A DNA stretch of 64,000 nt from Planomicrobium stackebrandtii (GTDB lineage Bacteria; Bacillota; Bacilli; Bacillales_A; Planococcaceae). Under the pieces are notes generated by a model that was not told the DNA's origin, searched no databases, and saw only the letters and a list, made by a program, of their open reading frames with translations. Below, in pieces: positions 54,550 to 63,772 of the stretch. The DNA lies in the NCBI RefSeq assembly GCF_030814955.1, contig NZ_JAUSWB010000004.1, positions 248,001 to 312,000 of the forward strand. Direction: 5' to 3'. The position numbers were made by a program, and so were the translations under genes. The first letter of the stretch is position 1; each line of letters starts with the position of its first letter.

Positions 54550-55605
54550 ATGGAGAAAATTTTACAAGTAAAGGACCTTGAGCTTTCCTTTAACACCCAA
54601 GGCGGGGAAGTTAAAGCGATACGCGGGGTTAACTTTGATCTATATAAAGGCGAAACTTTAGCAATCGTTGGAGAGTCGGGTTCAGGCAAATCAGTTACGA
54701 CAAAATCCATTATGCGTTTGCTGCCGGAAAGTTCAGCAGAATTCAAAAGTGGTGAAATTTTATTCGGTGGACGTGATTTGACGAAGTTGAGCGACAAGGA
54801 AATGCAGAAAATCCGCGGAAAAGAAATTTCGATGATTTTCCAGGATCCGATGACGTCTTTGAACCCAACAATGCCGATTGGCCGCCAATTGACGGAGCCA
54901 TTGCTGAAACACCAAAAAATCAGCACAAGCGAAGCTAAAAAAGTAGCAATCGACTTGCTGCGCCTTGTGGGCATGCCAAAACCGGAATTGCGGATGAAGC
55001 AATATCCTCACCAATTTTCAGGCGGGCAGCGCCAGCGGATAGTCATTGCTATTTCACTAGCTTGCAACCCGAAGATTTTAATCGCAGACGAGCCTACAAC
55101 GGCACTTGATGTTACCATCCAAGCGCAAATTTTAGAGTTGATGAAAGATTTGCAGAAGAAAATTGATACGTCGATTATTTTCATTACCCATGATCTTGGT
55201 GTTGTTGCAAACGTAGCAGATCGCGTAGCGGTTATGTATGGCGGGAAAATTGTTGAAATCGGAACAGTCGATGAAATCTTCTATAACCCGCAGCATCCTT
55301 ATACATGGGGCTTATTAAGCTCTATGCCATCGCTGGATACAGAAGATGCAAAATTGTATGCAATCCCAGGAACGCCTCCTGATTTGCTGGATCCTCCGAA
55401 AGGAGATGCCTTTGCGCTTCGCAGCGAGTATGCACTTAAAATTGATATGGAGCAAAACCCTCCATTCTTTAAAATCAGTGATACTCATTCTGCAGCAACA
55501 TGGTTATTGCACCCAGATGCGCCGCAAGTAGAACCGCCATTGACGGTTATTGAACGAATGAAGAAATTCCCAGGCAGCAGATATTATGAAGGGGGCGCGG
55601 TATAA
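54550..55605 (+). CDS. oppD: Oligopeptide ABC transporter ATPase OppD
   Basis: 351 residues; Walker A GESGSGKS, signature FSGGQRQR, Walker B ILIADEPTTALD, ITHDLG. Start ATG 54550 is 8 bp after AAGGAGGA; the in-frame TTG at 54544 is too close. The C-terminal extension reads GDAFALRSEYA, lacking the cysteines present in many OppD/DppD proteins. One-base overlap with oppF. Confidence 0.95.
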   Translation: MEKILQVKDLELSFNTQGGEVKAIRGVNFDLYKGETLAIVGESGSGKSVTTKSIMRLLPESSAEFKSGEILFGGRDLTKLSDKEMQKIRGKEISMIFQDPMTSLNPTMPIGRQLTEPLLKHQKISTSEAKKVAIDLLRLVGMPKPELRMKQYPHQFSGGQRQRIVIAISLACNPKILIADEPTTALDVTIQAQILELMKDLQKKIDTSIIFITHDLGVVANVADRVAVMYGGKIVEIGTVDEIFYNPQHPYTWGLLSSMPSLDTEDAKLYAIPGTPPDLLDPPKGDAFALRSEYALKIDMEQNPPFFKISDTHSAATWLLHPDAPQVEPPLTVIERMKKFPGSRYYEGGAV

Positions 55606-56543
55606 TGGCTGAAAAGTTACTCGAAATTAAAAACTTGAAACAGTATTTCAATATCGGTAAAGCGAATGAAGTCCGCGCGGTAGATGATATCAGCTTTGAT
55701 ATTTATAAAGGTGAAACTTTAGGATTGGTTGGTGAGTCAGGCTGTGGGAAATCCACAACCGGCCGCTCAATCATTCGTTTATATGATGCAACGGATGGAG
55801 ATGTTTTCTATGAAGGCGAGAATGTCCATGGCAAGAAATCAAAGCAGGAACTGAAAAAATTCAACCGTAAAATGCAGATGATTTTCCAGGATCCTTACGC
55901 TTCATTAAATCAGCGGATGAAAGTTATGGATATTATTGCTGAAGGCATCGATATCCACGGCTTGGCAAAAAATCCTGCTGAACGCAAAAAAATGGTCTAT
56001 GATTTACTGGAGACTGTTGGGTTGAACAAAGAGCACGCTAACCGCTATCCTCACGAGTTTTCAGGCGGACAGCGCCAGCGTCTTGGAATTGCCCGTGCTT
56101 TGGCTGTAGATCCTGATTTCATCATTGCCGATGAGCCGATCTCTGCATTGGATGTTTCCATCCAGGCACAGGTCGTCAACTTATTGAAGGAACTTCAAGA
56201 AGAAAAAGGTTTGACTTTCCTTTTCATCGCCCATGATTTATCGATGGTTAAATATATTTCTGATCGCATCGGCGTAATGTATTTCGGTAAGTTAGTAGAA
56301 TTGGCACCAGCAGAGGAGCTATACAATAACCCGTTGCATCCTTATACGCAATCATTATTGTCAGCTATTCCTTTACCGGATCCAAACTACGAACGCAACC
56401 GGGTCCGTAAGTCTTATGACCCTGCAGTTCACAACTATACTAAAGCAGATGATGTCCGTATGAGAGAAATCAGTCCTGGCCATTTTGTTCAATGTTCAGA
56501 ACGTGAACTCGAATCGATTAAAGCAGCTTCGGCAACCAATTAA
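55605..56543 (+). CDS. oppF: Oligopeptide ABC transporter ATPase OppF
   Basis: 312 residues; Walker A GESGCGKS, signature FSGGQRQR, Walker B FIIADEPISALD, IAHDLS and the C-terminal SPGHFVQC. Last gene of oppABCDF, closed by a terminator. Imported peptides serve as nutrients and, in relatives, as competence and quorum signals. Confidence 0.95.
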   Translation: MAEKLLEIKNLKQYFNIGKANEVRAVDDISFDIYKGETLGLVGESGCGKSTTGRSIIRLYDATDGDVFYEGENVHGKKSKQELKKFNRKMQMIFQDPYASLNQRMKVMDIIAEGIDIHGLAKNPAERKKMVYDLLETVGLNKEHANRYPHEFSGGQRQRLGIARALAVDPDFIIADEPISALDVSIQAQVVNLLKELQEEKGLTFLFIAHDLSMVKYISDRIGVMYFGKLVELAPAEELYNNPLHPYTQSLLSAIPLPDPNYERNRVRKSYDPAVHNYTKADDVRMREISPGHFVQCSERELESIKAASATN

Positions 56544-56548
56544 TAGCA

Positions 56549-56580
56549 GAACGATGTCCTAAGGGGCATCGTTTTTTTGT
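56549..56580 (+). terminator. Rho-independent terminator after oppF
   Basis: AACGATGTCC pairs with GGCATCGTT across a short loop, followed by seven T. Confidence 0.9.
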
Positions 56581-56635
56581 GCAAGCAGTTTTCCTGCGGC
56601 GCTCAAAATTCGAATTTGGGAGACAGAATAGGCTT

Positions 56636-56664
56636 TTGAAAAAACTGAATCAAACTACAATAAT
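56636..56664 (+). promoter_or_regulatory. Possible promoter in the oppF-DUF4015 gap
   Basis: TTGAAA, 17-bp spacer, AATAAT. It is the best match in the 300-bp gap (56544-56846); nothing else was recognised there. Confidence 0.4.
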
Positions 56665-56846
56665 TTTATTTCAATTTGTCAGAAAAATGATAGAATGGAA
56701 GAACAATGGATATGAAAACTTTAATCAAATGGTGTTATAGGACCCTGGTTGATAGTTAGTAGATCCACTCAGTCTTTTGAAATGATTCTTCCGAGTTAAC
56801 ACGGACATTTCTTGGGTTGCAAAAGAGGAATAAAGGGGTGCAGAAA

Positions 56847-58055
56847 ATGGCGAAATCGTGGAAATGGCTGGCAATCTATGCAGCAAGCATCAGTGTAGCA
56901 AGTGCGGGAAACGTTTATGCCGCTGAAGAAGACAAGGCGCCGGATTTCACACCGCGGTCTTACCATGTAGCCGAACTTGATTCGCAAGTGTTGGCAGCTT
57001 CAAGTTTGTATGCGTTTGATTCGGGCTTGGACTTTGCTTATCCGGATGCTGTCCGCGGAATTTTTGTAACCGCTAACTCAGCTGGGGGAGAACGGTTCGA
57101 TTCGTTGATCGATCTGGTGGATGAGTCGGACTTGAATGCTATGGTTATTGACATAAAAGAAGATTTTGGCCACTTGACATACATACCTGAGGAAGGCTCG
57201 GTTTTGGCAGAGCTTGATATGGGACAAGGGTTGATAAAAGATCCAAGAGCTATGCTGGAACGGTTAGAAGAAAAAGAAATTTATCCAATTGCCCGTGTAG
57301 TTGTTTTTAAAGATACAGTTTTGGCGGAAGAAAGACCGGAACTGACGTTCATGGATGGTGACCAGGTTTGGAAAAACAATCGCGGCGAATCATTTGTAAA
57401 TCCATTCATGAAAGAAGTATGGGATTACAACGTGAAAGTTGCTATCGAAGCTGCCAAACTCGGATTTAAAGAAATCCAATTTGATTATGTCCGTTTTCCT
57501 GAAGGATTTGAAAACCGTGCGGAGAGTCTGAGCTACTCGCTTGGTGATTATGAAGAAGCGGATATCGACCCAACACAAAAAAGAGTAGAAGCAGTTACGG
57601 ATTTTGTCGCATATGCAAGGGAGCAGTTAGCACCCTACGGAGTAGAAGTATCAGTCGATATTTTTGGTTATGCTGCAACTTTGCCGGAAGCTCCAGGCAT
57701 CGGCCAGAATTTTTCAAAGATCTCTGAAAATGTGGATGTTATCTCTTCTATGATTTACCCAAGCCATTGGACTTCTTATTTCGGGATCGCAAAACCGGAT
57801 CTGGAACCATATCAACTGGTGGCTGAGTATGCCAAAGTGGAAAACCAGGTATTAGGCGCATTGGACAACCCGCCCGTCTCGCGTCCATGGCTGCAGGATT
57901 TTACAGCAAGCTACCTCGGGGCTGGCAACTATATGAATTATGGCAAGCCAGAAGTGGAAGCCCAAATAAAAGCCCTGCACGATAATGGAATTGATGAATA
58001 CCTTCTATGGAATGCCGGAAACTCCTATTCACCTGGTGTGGACTATACTCCTTGA
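56847..58055 (+). CDS. Secreted DUF4015 putative glycoside hydrolase
   Basis: About 402 residues. Signal peptide (WKWLAIYAASISVASAGNVYAA), then a TIM-barrel-like domain: VRGIFVTANSAGG, LNAMVIDIKEDFG, YPIARVVVFKD, FKEIQFDYVRFPEG, VSVDIFGYAA, and a C-terminal YLLWNAGN. These are the marks of DUF4015 (GHL13-type), predicted to act on polysaccharide; the acidic residues in IDIKED and FDYVRFPE are candidate catalytic groups. Start ATG 56847 with AAGGGGTG 6 bp upstream. Single gene between oppF and spx. Confidence 0.85.
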   Translation: MAKSWKWLAIYAASISVASAGNVYAAEEDKAPDFTPRSYHVAELDSQVLAASSLYAFDSGLDFAYPDAVRGIFVTANSAGGERFDSLIDLVDESDLNAMVIDIKEDFGHLTYIPEEGSVLAELDMGQGLIKDPRAMLERLEEKEIYPIARVVVFKDTVLAEERPELTFMDGDQVWKNNRGESFVNPFMKEVWDYNVKVAIEAAKLGFKEIQFDYVRFPEGFENRAESLSYSLGDYEEADIDPTQKRVEAVTDFVAYAREQLAPYGVEVSVDIFGYAATLPEAPGIGQNFSKISENVDVISSMIYPSHWTSYFGIAKPDLEPYQLVAEYAKVENQVLGALDNPPVSRPWLQDFTASYLGAGNYMNYGKPEVEAQIKALHDNGIDEYLLWNAGNSYSPGVDYTP

Positions 58056-58064
58056 TTGGTGGCA

Positions 58065-58097
58065 AGAGAGCTTGGCGTTCTTCGGCCGGGCTCTCTG
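58065..58097 (+). terminator. Weak hairpin after the DUF4015 gene
   Basis: AGAGAGC (58065-58071) pairs with GCTCTCT (58090-58096), with inner GGC/GCC pairing, but no T-run follows. Confidence 0.4.
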
Positions 58098-58278
58098 TGT
58101 AGAGCAACCCAGATGCGCCTTTTAATAAGTGATTTTTTCTGCTTCTATATATAAACGGGATTATTCATCATATAATCAAGCCATAAATGAAACTATTTTC
58201 TTTTTGAAACGTAATATATATATGTAATAGCATTTTCAAAAAGATTCCGTAACTGAGAATAAATAAATTCGGTTTGGA

Positions 58279-58304
58279 AGTTTACGACAAAAGAAAAAGG
58301 GGTA
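58279..58304 (+). promoter_or_regulatory. Possible sigma-B-type promoter for spx
   Basis: GTTTAC, 14-bp spacer, GGGTAA resembles the sigma-B consensus GTTTAA-N12-14-GGGTAT. The 450-bp gap 58056-58505 also holds TATAAT-like hexamers (58332, 58419) and a TATACT (near 58391), so several promoters may drive spx; no other gene is seen there. Confidence 0.45.
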
Positions 58305-58505
58305 AAATTATATTACATAGTTGTGTAAGTATAATGAATATATAGCTATTATGTGACAAAAAGATTGATTTCTAATTTTTTTATTAAGATATACTATTAA
58401 ATTCACTCCATACATTGTATAATGAATGTAGAGCCTCTAAACTATAATGATTCTAATTTGAAGCAAATAATAAGTTTTTAAGAATCCGAAAGGAAGTGCT
58501 CCACT

Positions 58506-58904
58506 ATGATGGTTACACTATTTACTTCACCGAGCTGCACATCTTGCAGAAAAGCTAAAGCTTGGCTTGAGGAACACGAGATTCCATACACAGAACGCAA
58601 TATTTTTTCTGAGCCTTTAACAATTAGTGAAATCAAAGAAATATTACGTATGACTGAAGACGGCACAGATGAAATCATCTCAACCCGTTCTAAAATATTC
58701 CAAAAATTGAATGTGGATGTTGAGAGTTTACCGCTTCAACGTCTTTATGAGTTAATCCAAGAACATCCAGGGCTGTTGCGCCGTCCGATTATCATGGACG
58801 AAAAACGCCTGCAGGTCGGCTACAATGAAGATGAAATCCGTCGATTCCTTCCACGTAAGGTTAGAGCTTATCAATTGCTTGAAGCTCAGCGAATGGTAAA
58901 CTAA
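58506..58904 (+). CDS. spx: Spx, redox-sensing RNA polymerase-binding regulator
   Basis: 132 residues, ArsC-like fold. CTSC (C11 and C14) is the redox switch; [25 protein letters not shown] (two blocks) is nearly invariant in Spx. Spx binds the RNA polymerase alpha subunit and turns on thiol-stress genes; it is degraded by ClpXP with SpxH, whose gene lies at the window's right end. Start at either of two adjacent ATGs after AAGGAAGTG. Confidence 0.97.
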   Translation: MMVTLFTSPSCTSCRKAKAWLEEHEIPYTERNIFSEPLTISEIKEILRMTEDGTDEIISTRSKIFQKLNVDVESLPLQRLYELIQEHPGLLRRPIIMDEKRLQVGYNEDEIRRFLPRKVRAYQLLEAQRMVN

Positions 58905-58917
58905 CTAAAAGCACATT

Positions 58918-58970
58918 AGCTGTCCGGTCTTTATGGTATTTCATAAAAGATCTTGGGCAGCTTTTCTTTA
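58918..58970 (+). terminator. Long hairpin terminator after spx
   Basis: AGCTGTCC pairs with GGGCAGCT and, inside, GGTCTTTATG pairs with CATAAAAGATC; a T-rich tail follows. Confidence 0.85.
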
Positions 58971-59147
58971 TTTTAATTAGTTGCATAAATCTGTTAAGTG
59001 CATTAAACTCTATGTACTTGTAACTTGTCTTTGGTGATAGGCATAAACTTTTTCTTTACTCATGAAAAAAGTTATACTTGTTAAAAGCAATACAGCACGG
59101 CTCTGAGGAATGTTCTCTTAGTCCAAACCGTAAAGGAGAGGTGTAAA

Positions 59148-59804
59148 ATGGAAATCGAACGTATCAACGACAACACAGTTAAATTTTACATTTCCTATCT
59201 CGACGTTGAAGAGCGAGGGTTTAGCCGTGACGAAATCTGGTTTAACAGAGATAAGAGCGAAGAGCTTTTTTGGGAAATGATGGATGAAGTTAATGAAGAA
59301 GCCGATTTCGTAATGGAAGGTCCGCTTTGGATCCAAGTCCAGGCTATGGACAAGGGTCTTGAAGTCACAGTAACGCGTGCGCAATTAACTAAAGATGGGC
59401 AGAAGCTTGATTTGCCTGATGATATAGAAGAACGCCGCAAAATGTTTGCAAGTGAAGATGCGGTCACTCCGGAATTTGATGAATTCGAACCGGTTTTTGA
59501 TGAACCTGACATTAAGAAACTTGAATATACATTTGTTTTTTCTGAAGTGGAAGAGCTGCTGCCAATTGCGCGCCGGTTGATGTACGTGCCGATTGAATCT
59601 GCAGTTTATCATTTCGAGAACAAATATTATCTATATACAAGCTTTGATGAACTCCTCCATTCGGAAGAAGACATTAAAAACAATGTTAGTATCATTACAG
59701 AGTATTTACGTATCTCGCCGGTAACAGTTCACCGTCTTGAAGAATACGGAAAACCAATTTTCAAAGAAGATGCGCTCTCAAATGTACTTCATTATTTTGG
59801 CTAA
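59148..59804 (+). CDS. mecA: MecA adaptor protein for ClpC
   Basis: 218 residues. N-terminal substrate-binding part (MEIERINDNTVKFYISYLDVEERGF), an acidic linker (about 95-120), and a C-terminal ClpC-binding domain (YTFVFSEVEELLPIARRL...). MecA delivers ComK and other targets to ClpCP, so it holds back competence. GGAGAGGTG before the ATG. Own terminator. Confidence 0.96.
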   Translation: MEIERINDNTVKFYISYLDVEERGFSRDEIWFNRDKSEELFWEMMDEVNEEADFVMEGPLWIQVQAMDKGLEVTVTRAQLTKDGQKLDLPDDIEERRKMFASEDAVTPEFDEFEPVFDEPDIKKLEYTFVFSEVEELLPIARRLMYVPIESAVYHFENKYYLYTSFDELLHSEEDIKNNVSIITEYLRISPVTVHRLEEYGKPIFKEDALSNVLHYFG

Positions 59805-59832
59805 GATCTCCTTTCAGGAGGTCTTTTTTTTT
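59804..59832 (+). terminator. Rho-independent terminator after mecA
   Basis: AGATCTCCT pairs with AGGAGGTCT (one G-T pair), followed by nine T. Confidence 0.92.
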
Positions 59833-59875
59833 ATTGCCAAAATGCTCCTAGTTCCATAAACTAGAAGAAAGGAGA

Positions 59876-60982
59876 GTGATCTATATATTAGTAGCCAAAA
59901 CCGAACAACAGGAATTGTTTTATTTAACCGGCAAGCATACCCGCACTGAACTCAGGGAGATGCGCCAGCGAAAACAGTTTTTTTGTCCTTCCTGCAAAGC
60001 GCCGCTGCGTTTGAAAATCGGAGAAATCAACATCCCTCATTTTGCCCACCAGACTCGAACAGATTGCGACACTTTCAGCGAACCAGAATCTTCTCTTCAT
60101 CTCCAAGGAAAACTTCTTCTTTACAAATTCTTCTCTCAGTTAAACCTCAAAGCCGAATTAGAAAGCTATCTCCCCCAAATCCGTCAGCGCGCGGATCTTT
60201 TGGTCAACCGCCACCTTGCGATTGAATTTCAATGCAGCACAATTCCGGTCCAACAACTCAAACAGCGATCCGAAGGTTATTTAAAGATGAAGTTGAAGCC
60301 TGTTTGGATCAAAGGTTTAAAAGAATCCTGCCCCGAAGGAATCAGTTTACTCGGACTGAAAACGCATGAAATTGAAATGAGGCAAAATGTCGCCGAAACT
60401 TTTTTCATCCTGTTGTTCTATCCACCGGACAATCGATTTTACTATCATTCAAGCTTGTTTTATGTAAGCTCGAATCGTTGGGTAGGAAAAACCAAGTCAA
60501 TCGAGGCAAGCAAGCAAGTTTTTCCTTTCGCAATTCCAAAGCTTTTGACCAAAGAGGAATTTAATAAAGTTCTGGGAATTTTTCAGAATGTGCGCCAGCA
60601 ATACATCCGAAGCCAGCTGTATAACGAAAATCGAATAAAAAGTTTGTACTGCCGATTATGTTATGAGTTGCAGCTGGATATGGCTAATTTGCCGGCTCAT
60701 TTCGGAATTCCATTGCTCGGTGCCGAATGTCTGAAGCAGCCGGCAGTGTTGTGGCAGTTGCAGGCAGCGGCGGCATGGGAAAAGGGGATTTCGGTGGATG
60801 GGCTGATCGCTTCTGGAAAACTAGTGTTATCAGATCCTTCAAGGGCTCCTGAAGCAACGGAAATAATGTCCCGCTACCTGGATCTATATTTGCTGTTAAA
60901 AGAGGGTTTTTCAAAAGATTCCAGCTTTTTGGAAATCACCTATGATAACTATTGCAAAAACTTGCGAAAATTGAGAAAATAA
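59876..60982 (+). CDS. coiA: CoiA, competence protein
   Basis: 368 residues. N-terminal zinc-ribbon-like FFCPSCKAPLRLKIG...IPHFAH, then a nuclease-like core (RADLLV...LAIEFQCS, the D...ExQ of PD-(D/E)XK folds). CoiA aids recombination of transformed DNA. The start is uncertain: GTG 59876 is the first usual start but directly follows AAAGGAGA; translation might begin at a non-standard codon near 59885, where ILVAKTEQQ aligns with family N-termini. Sits between mecA and pepF as in B. subtilis. Confidence 0.9.
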   Translation: MIYILVAKTEQQELFYLTGKHTRTELREMRQRKQFFCPSCKAPLRLKIGEINIPHFAHQTRTDCDTFSEPESSLHLQGKLLLYKFFSQLNLKAELESYLPQIRQRADLLVNRHLAIEFQCSTIPVQQLKQRSEGYLKMKLKPVWIKGLKESCPEGISLLGLKTHEIEMRQNVAETFFILLFYPPDNRFYYHSSLFYVSSNRWVGKTKSIEASKQVFPFAIPKLLTKEEFNKVLGIFQNVRQQYIRSQLYNENRIKSLYCRLCYELQLDMANLPAHFGIPLLGAECLKQPAVLWQLQAAAAWEKGISVDGLIASGKLVLSDPSRAPEATEIMSRYLDLYLLLKEGFSKDSSFLEITYDNYCKNLRKLRK

Positions 60983-61027
60983 GGTGTAGTTCGTTTCCCG
61001 AAAGAATGGGACAGAGGAGGAAATTTA

Positions 61028-62836
61028 ATGGTCAACAAAGTATTGGCAAGAGAAGAAGTTCCAACAGAATTAACGTGGAGATTGGAAGATATATTCGAAA
61101 CCGATGAACTTTGGGAAAAAGAGTTTGTGGAAGTTTCTGCAATCGGAGACAAAGCAGAGTCGTATCAAGGAAAATTGCAGGAAAGTGCCGAAGCGCTTTA
61201 TGAGGTGCTGGTTTATAAAGATGAGTTGACCGAACGGTTGAGACGCCTTTATACTTATTCGCATATGCGCTACGATCAGGATACGACCAACTCGAAATAC
61301 CAGGCGATGGACAGCCGCGTGAAATCTTTGTTTGCGAAAGTCTCAGCTGGCTTGTCATTCCTGACGCCTGAAATACTGGCTCTGGAAGAATCTGTCCTAA
61401 ACGGCTATGTGGATAGCCACAAAGGCTTGAGTTTGTACAAGCAGGCGCTTGAGGAATTGAATTCACTTCGTCCGCATGTATTGCCTGCCGAGCAGGAATC
61501 CTTGCTTGCGCAAATGTCTGAAGTAAGCCGCGCATCATCAGAAACGTTCGGCATGCTGAACAATGCAGATTTAGAGTTTCCGGAAATAGAAGATGAGTCA
61601 GGCGAAAAAGTCCAAATTACGCATGGCAATTACATCCGCTTTTTGGAAAGCAAAGATCGCCGCGTGCGGGAAGATGCGTTTAAAGCGGTTTATGCAACCT
61701 ATGGCAAATTCCGCAATACTTTTGCTTCCACGCTTTCGGGCAACATTAAGCGCGATAACGTTAACGCACGGATCCGGAAGTTTGAGTCAGCTCGCCAGGC
61801 AGCCTTGGCTGACGACCATATCCCGGAAGCTGTTTACGATAACCTGGTGGAGACTGTCAACAATAACCTTCATCTTTTGCACCGCTACGCAGCGTTGCGC
61901 AAGGAAGTACTGGGAATCGACAAAGTTCATATGTGGGACATGCACACTCCTTTGGTTAAAGAAGTGAAAATGGAGATTCCATATGAAAATGCCACAGGGA
62001 TTATGCTTAAAGGCCTTGGAGCACTTGGCGAGGAATACGTAGGCATTGTTCAAGAAGGCATCGACAACCGCTGGGTGGACGTCAAAGAGAACAAAGGAAA
62101 GCGCAGTGGAGCGTATTCATCCGGTGCTTATGGAACCAATCCCTATATCCTGATGAACTGGCAGGACAATGTAGACAATTTGTTCACATTGGCCCATGAA
62201 TTTGGCCACAGTGTCCATAGCTACTATACACGCGCAAACCAGCCGTATATTTACGGTGATTACTCTATTTTCGTAGCGGAAGTGGCTTCGACCACCAACG
62301 AAGCTCTGCTGAACGAATACATGGTAAAAGCAACTGAAGACGACCAGGAGCGCATATACTTATTGAACCACTGGCTTGATGGATTCCGTGGAACAGTATT
62401 CCGCCAGACCATGTTTGCCGAGTTTGAACACATGATGCACAAAATGGATCAGGACGGGGAAGCATTAACAGCCGATCGCCTGACAGAGGTTTATTACGAA
62501 CTAAACCAAAAGTATTTCGGACCGGATGTGGCAGTCGATGAAGAAATTGGTTTGGAGTGGGCAAGAATTCCACACTTCTACTATAATTATTATGTCTTCC
62601 AGTATGCCACGGGCTTTAGTGCGGCGACAGCATTGAGCAAAGGAATACTTGAAGAAGGGCAACCTGCAGTAGATCGCTATATTAATGAATTCCTAAAGGC
62701 CGGCAGCTCGGACTATCCGATTGAAGTGCTGAAAAAAGCCGGTGTCGATATGACACAATCAAAAGCTGTTGAAGAAGCTTGCAAAGTATTTGAACAAAAG
62801 CTGAATGAACTCGAAAAATTATTGCTGAATAAATAA
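61028..62836 (+). CDS. pepF: Oligoendopeptidase F (M3 metallopeptidase)
   Basis: 602 residues. Zinc site HEFGH in TLAHEFGHSVHSYY with the downstream glutamate in FVAEVASTTNEALL. Cuts peptides of about 7-17 residues in the cytoplasm, so it can process what the Opp/App systems import; in relatives it also affects competence and sporulation signals. GAGGAGGAAA before the ATG; 45 bp after coiA, so probably one transcript. Terminator follows. Confidence 0.96.
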   Translation: MVNKVLAREEVPTELTWRLEDIFETDELWEKEFVEVSAIGDKAESYQGKLQESAEALYEVLVYKDELTERLRRLYTYSHMRYDQDTTNSKYQAMDSRVKSLFAKVSAGLSFLTPEILALEESVLNGYVDSHKGLSLYKQALEELNSLRPHVLPAEQESLLAQMSEVSRASSETFGMLNNADLEFPEIEDESGEKVQITHGNYIRFLESKDRRVREDAFKAVYATYGKFRNTFASTLSGNIKRDNVNARIRKFESARQAALADDHIPEAVYDNLVETVNNNLHLLHRYAALRKEVLGIDKVHMWDMHTPLVKEVKMEIPYENATGIMLKGLGALGEEYVGIVQEGIDNRWVDVKENKGKRSGAYSSGAYGTNPYILMNWQDNVDNLFTLAHEFGHSVHSYYTRANQPYIYGDYSIFVAEVASTTNEALLNEYMVKATEDDQERIYLLNHWLDGFRGTVFRQTMFAEFEHMMHKMDQDGEALTADRLTEVYYELNQKYFGPDVAVDEEIGLEWARIPHFYYNYYVFQYATGFSAATALSKGILEEGQPAVDRYINEFLKAGSSDYPIEVLKKAGVDMTQSKAVEEACKVFEQKLNELEKLLLNK

Positions 62837-62842
62837 AATAAG

Positions 62843-62882
62843 GAAAGAAGCTGATTTTATAAGTCTGCTTCTTTCTTTTTAT
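62843..62882 (+). terminator. Rho-independent terminator after pepF
   Basis: GAAAGAAGC (62843-62851) pairs with GCTTCTTTC (62867-62875), followed by five T. Confidence 0.85.
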
Positions 62883-63076
62883 TATATAAAGATAATTAAA
62901 AAAGAGTAAGCGTTAGGATAAAAAAGATTGAATATGACGAATTTGTGAAAGTGATTGTGAATTATTGCATTAACTATTATTCCGTGATAAGATTATGTTG
63001 TGAAATAAATCACATACAAACATACACCCCTTTGTTTGAGCGTGAACATTTCTCCCATCCCCTTTGTGTAATATAG

Positions 63077-63112
63077 AAAGGCGCCTTCCGGACGTGGAAG
63101 GCGCCTTTCGCT
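63077..63112. repeat. GC-rich hairpin before the repeat array
   Basis: AAGGCGCCTTCC pairs with GGAAGGCGCCTT around GACGT-like loop. Its right flank TTTCGCTT and the following AAGCGAAAGCGCC can also pair, linking it with the first repeat. It could be a terminator or part of the element family. The rest of 62883-63076 shows nothing recognisable. Confidence 0.7.
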
Positions 63113-63120
63113 TTGGTTTT

Positions 63121-63632
63121 AGAAAAGCGAAAGCGCCCGTGTAGCTCTGACGGGCATAAGGCAGAACAGCGAAGTGGCGCTTTTTGCCACACAGCTGGAA
63201 TGACTTATGACCCCGAAGAGCTGGGCGCTGAAGTCTGGACAATAAGAAAAGCGGCAGCGCCCGTGTAGCTCTGACGGGCATAAGGCAGATCAGCGAAGTG
63301 GCGCTTTTTGCCACACAGCTGGAATGACTTATGACCCCGAAGAGCTGGCGCTGGAGTCTGGACAATAAGAAAAGCGGAAGCGCCCGTGTAGCTCTGACGG
63401 GCATAAGGCAGAACAGCGAAGTGGCGCTTTTTGCCCCACAGCTGGAATGACTTATGACCCCGAAGAGCTGGGCGCTGGAGTCTGGACAATAAGAAAAGCG
63501 AAGGTGCCCGTGTAGCTCTGACGGGCATAAGGCAGACCGGCGAAGTGGCGTTCTTTGCCGCACAGTCGGGTTGGCTTATGACCTGAAGAGCTGGGCATCG
63601 GAGTCTGGACAATGAAGAAAAGCGAAAGCGCC
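63121..63632 (+). repeat. Tandem array of structured repeats, R3 (four copies and a fragment)
   Basis: Copies at 63121-63244, 63245-63367, 63368-63491 and 63492-63615 (124, 123, 124 and 124 bp), plus a 17-bp start of a fifth (63616-63632). In copy 1, AGCGCCC (63132-63138) pairs with GGGCGCT (63223-63229), AGCTCT (63143-63148) with AGAGCT (63217-63222), CATAAG (63155-63160) with CTTATG (63204-63209), and the tip is GTGGC (63174-63178) with GCCAC (63186-63190). A GTGT bulge separates the first two stems. Copies 1-3 are almost identical; copy 4 is diverged but keeps the pairing. Confidence 0.95.
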
Positions 63633-63736
63633 AACGCAGTCCCTTACAGCTATTTACAGGAAGCTTTATTTCAACTGTGTGGATATACGTTCTGATTTTA
63701 TATAAATACTTTCAAAACCAAATACGAGCCATAAAA

Positions 63737-63772
63737 AATAACCTGTCTCCCACAAGTGGGAGGCAGGTTATT
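63737..63772. terminator. Bidirectional terminator at the end of spxH
   Basis: AATAACCTGTCTCCCAC pairs with GTGGGAGGCAGGTTATT, with T-runs on both strands. Confidence 0.93.

Noticed and set aside
63121-63632. Tandem repeats as a CRISPR array
   Set aside because: The whole 124-bp unit repeats with no unique spacers, and no cas genes are near.
62970-63634. Reverse-strand frames up to 197 codons across the R3 array
   Set aside because: The 'protein' is a translation of the 124-bp repeats in alternating frames; no ribosome binding site and no family features.
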